Source: Planctomycetaceae bacterium
GTDB lineage: Bacteria > Planctomycetota > Planctomycetia > Pirellulales > UBA1268
Length of the DNA stretch: 7,568 nucleotides
Direction: 5' to 3'
Assembly: GCA_018694455.1 (NCBI GenBank)
Contig: JABHNP010000400.1
Coordinates: 1-7,568, forward strand
The notes beneath the pieces are model-generated. The model worked only from the letters and a program-made list of their open reading frames with translations, had not been told where the DNA came from and did no database searches. The position numbers and the translations under genes were made by a program. Every line of letters begins with the position of its first letter. Position 1 is the first letter of the stretch. Below, piece by piece: positions 7,565 to 7,568 of this stretch.

Positions 7565-7568
7565 ATGA
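7555..7568 (+). promoter_or_regulatory. Possible Shine-Dalgarno and start codon of the next gene
   Basis: GGAG at 7555-7558 lies 6 nt before ATG 7565-7567, at the very end of the window. The spacing is right for translation initiation, but only one base follows the ATG, so the reading frame cannot be tested here. Confidence 0.35.

Overview
The window looks like a piece of a Planctomycetes (Planctomycetota) chromosome of moderate G+C. The call rests on gene content. It carries a DUF1549/DUF1553 protein with planctomycete-type cytochrome (PSCyt) domains, a secreted protein with PPC (pre-peptidase C-terminal) domains, and a PSCyt1 cytochrome fused to a WD40 propeller. The tail of what appears to be a DUF1501 protein precedes them. 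These families occur together in many paralogous copies in planctomycete genomes. Genus or species cannot be read from this sequence.

Layout, all on the + strand: (1) 1-102, the last 33 codons of an upstream gene, probably DUF1501. (2) 162-2711, a secreted 849-residue protein with an N-terminal Ig/TIG-like region, two PPC-type modules, further beta-sandwich regions and a Lys/Pro-rich tail. (3) 2708-5209, an 833-residue protein with a signal peptide, two Ig-like (BIG2-type) regions, a cytochrome-like domain with a CX4CH motif, then DUF1549 with a CXXCH motif and DUF1553. Its GTG start overlaps the previous stop by 4 nt and has a good Shine-Dalgarno sequence. (4) 5210-5292, a short gap that begins with a 2 x 17 bp tandem repeat running over the stop codon. 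(5) 5293-7359, a 688-residue exported PSCyt1 cytochrome, WD40 propeller and coiled-coil protein. (6) 7360-7568, a stretch without a confident gene, ending in a possible ribosome binding site and ATG for the next gene.

The three complete proteins all carry export signals and together hold three candidate c-type heme sites. Inference: they form an envelope or periplasmic assembly. The PPC/Ig protein and the WD40 propeller would be binding scaffolds, and the PSCyt proteins the redox or catalytic parts. The biochemical role of this family set is, to my knowledge, not established, so the locus is a recognisable but functionally uncharacterised planctomycete module. No RNA genes, mobile elements, CRISPR arrays or clear terminators were seen.
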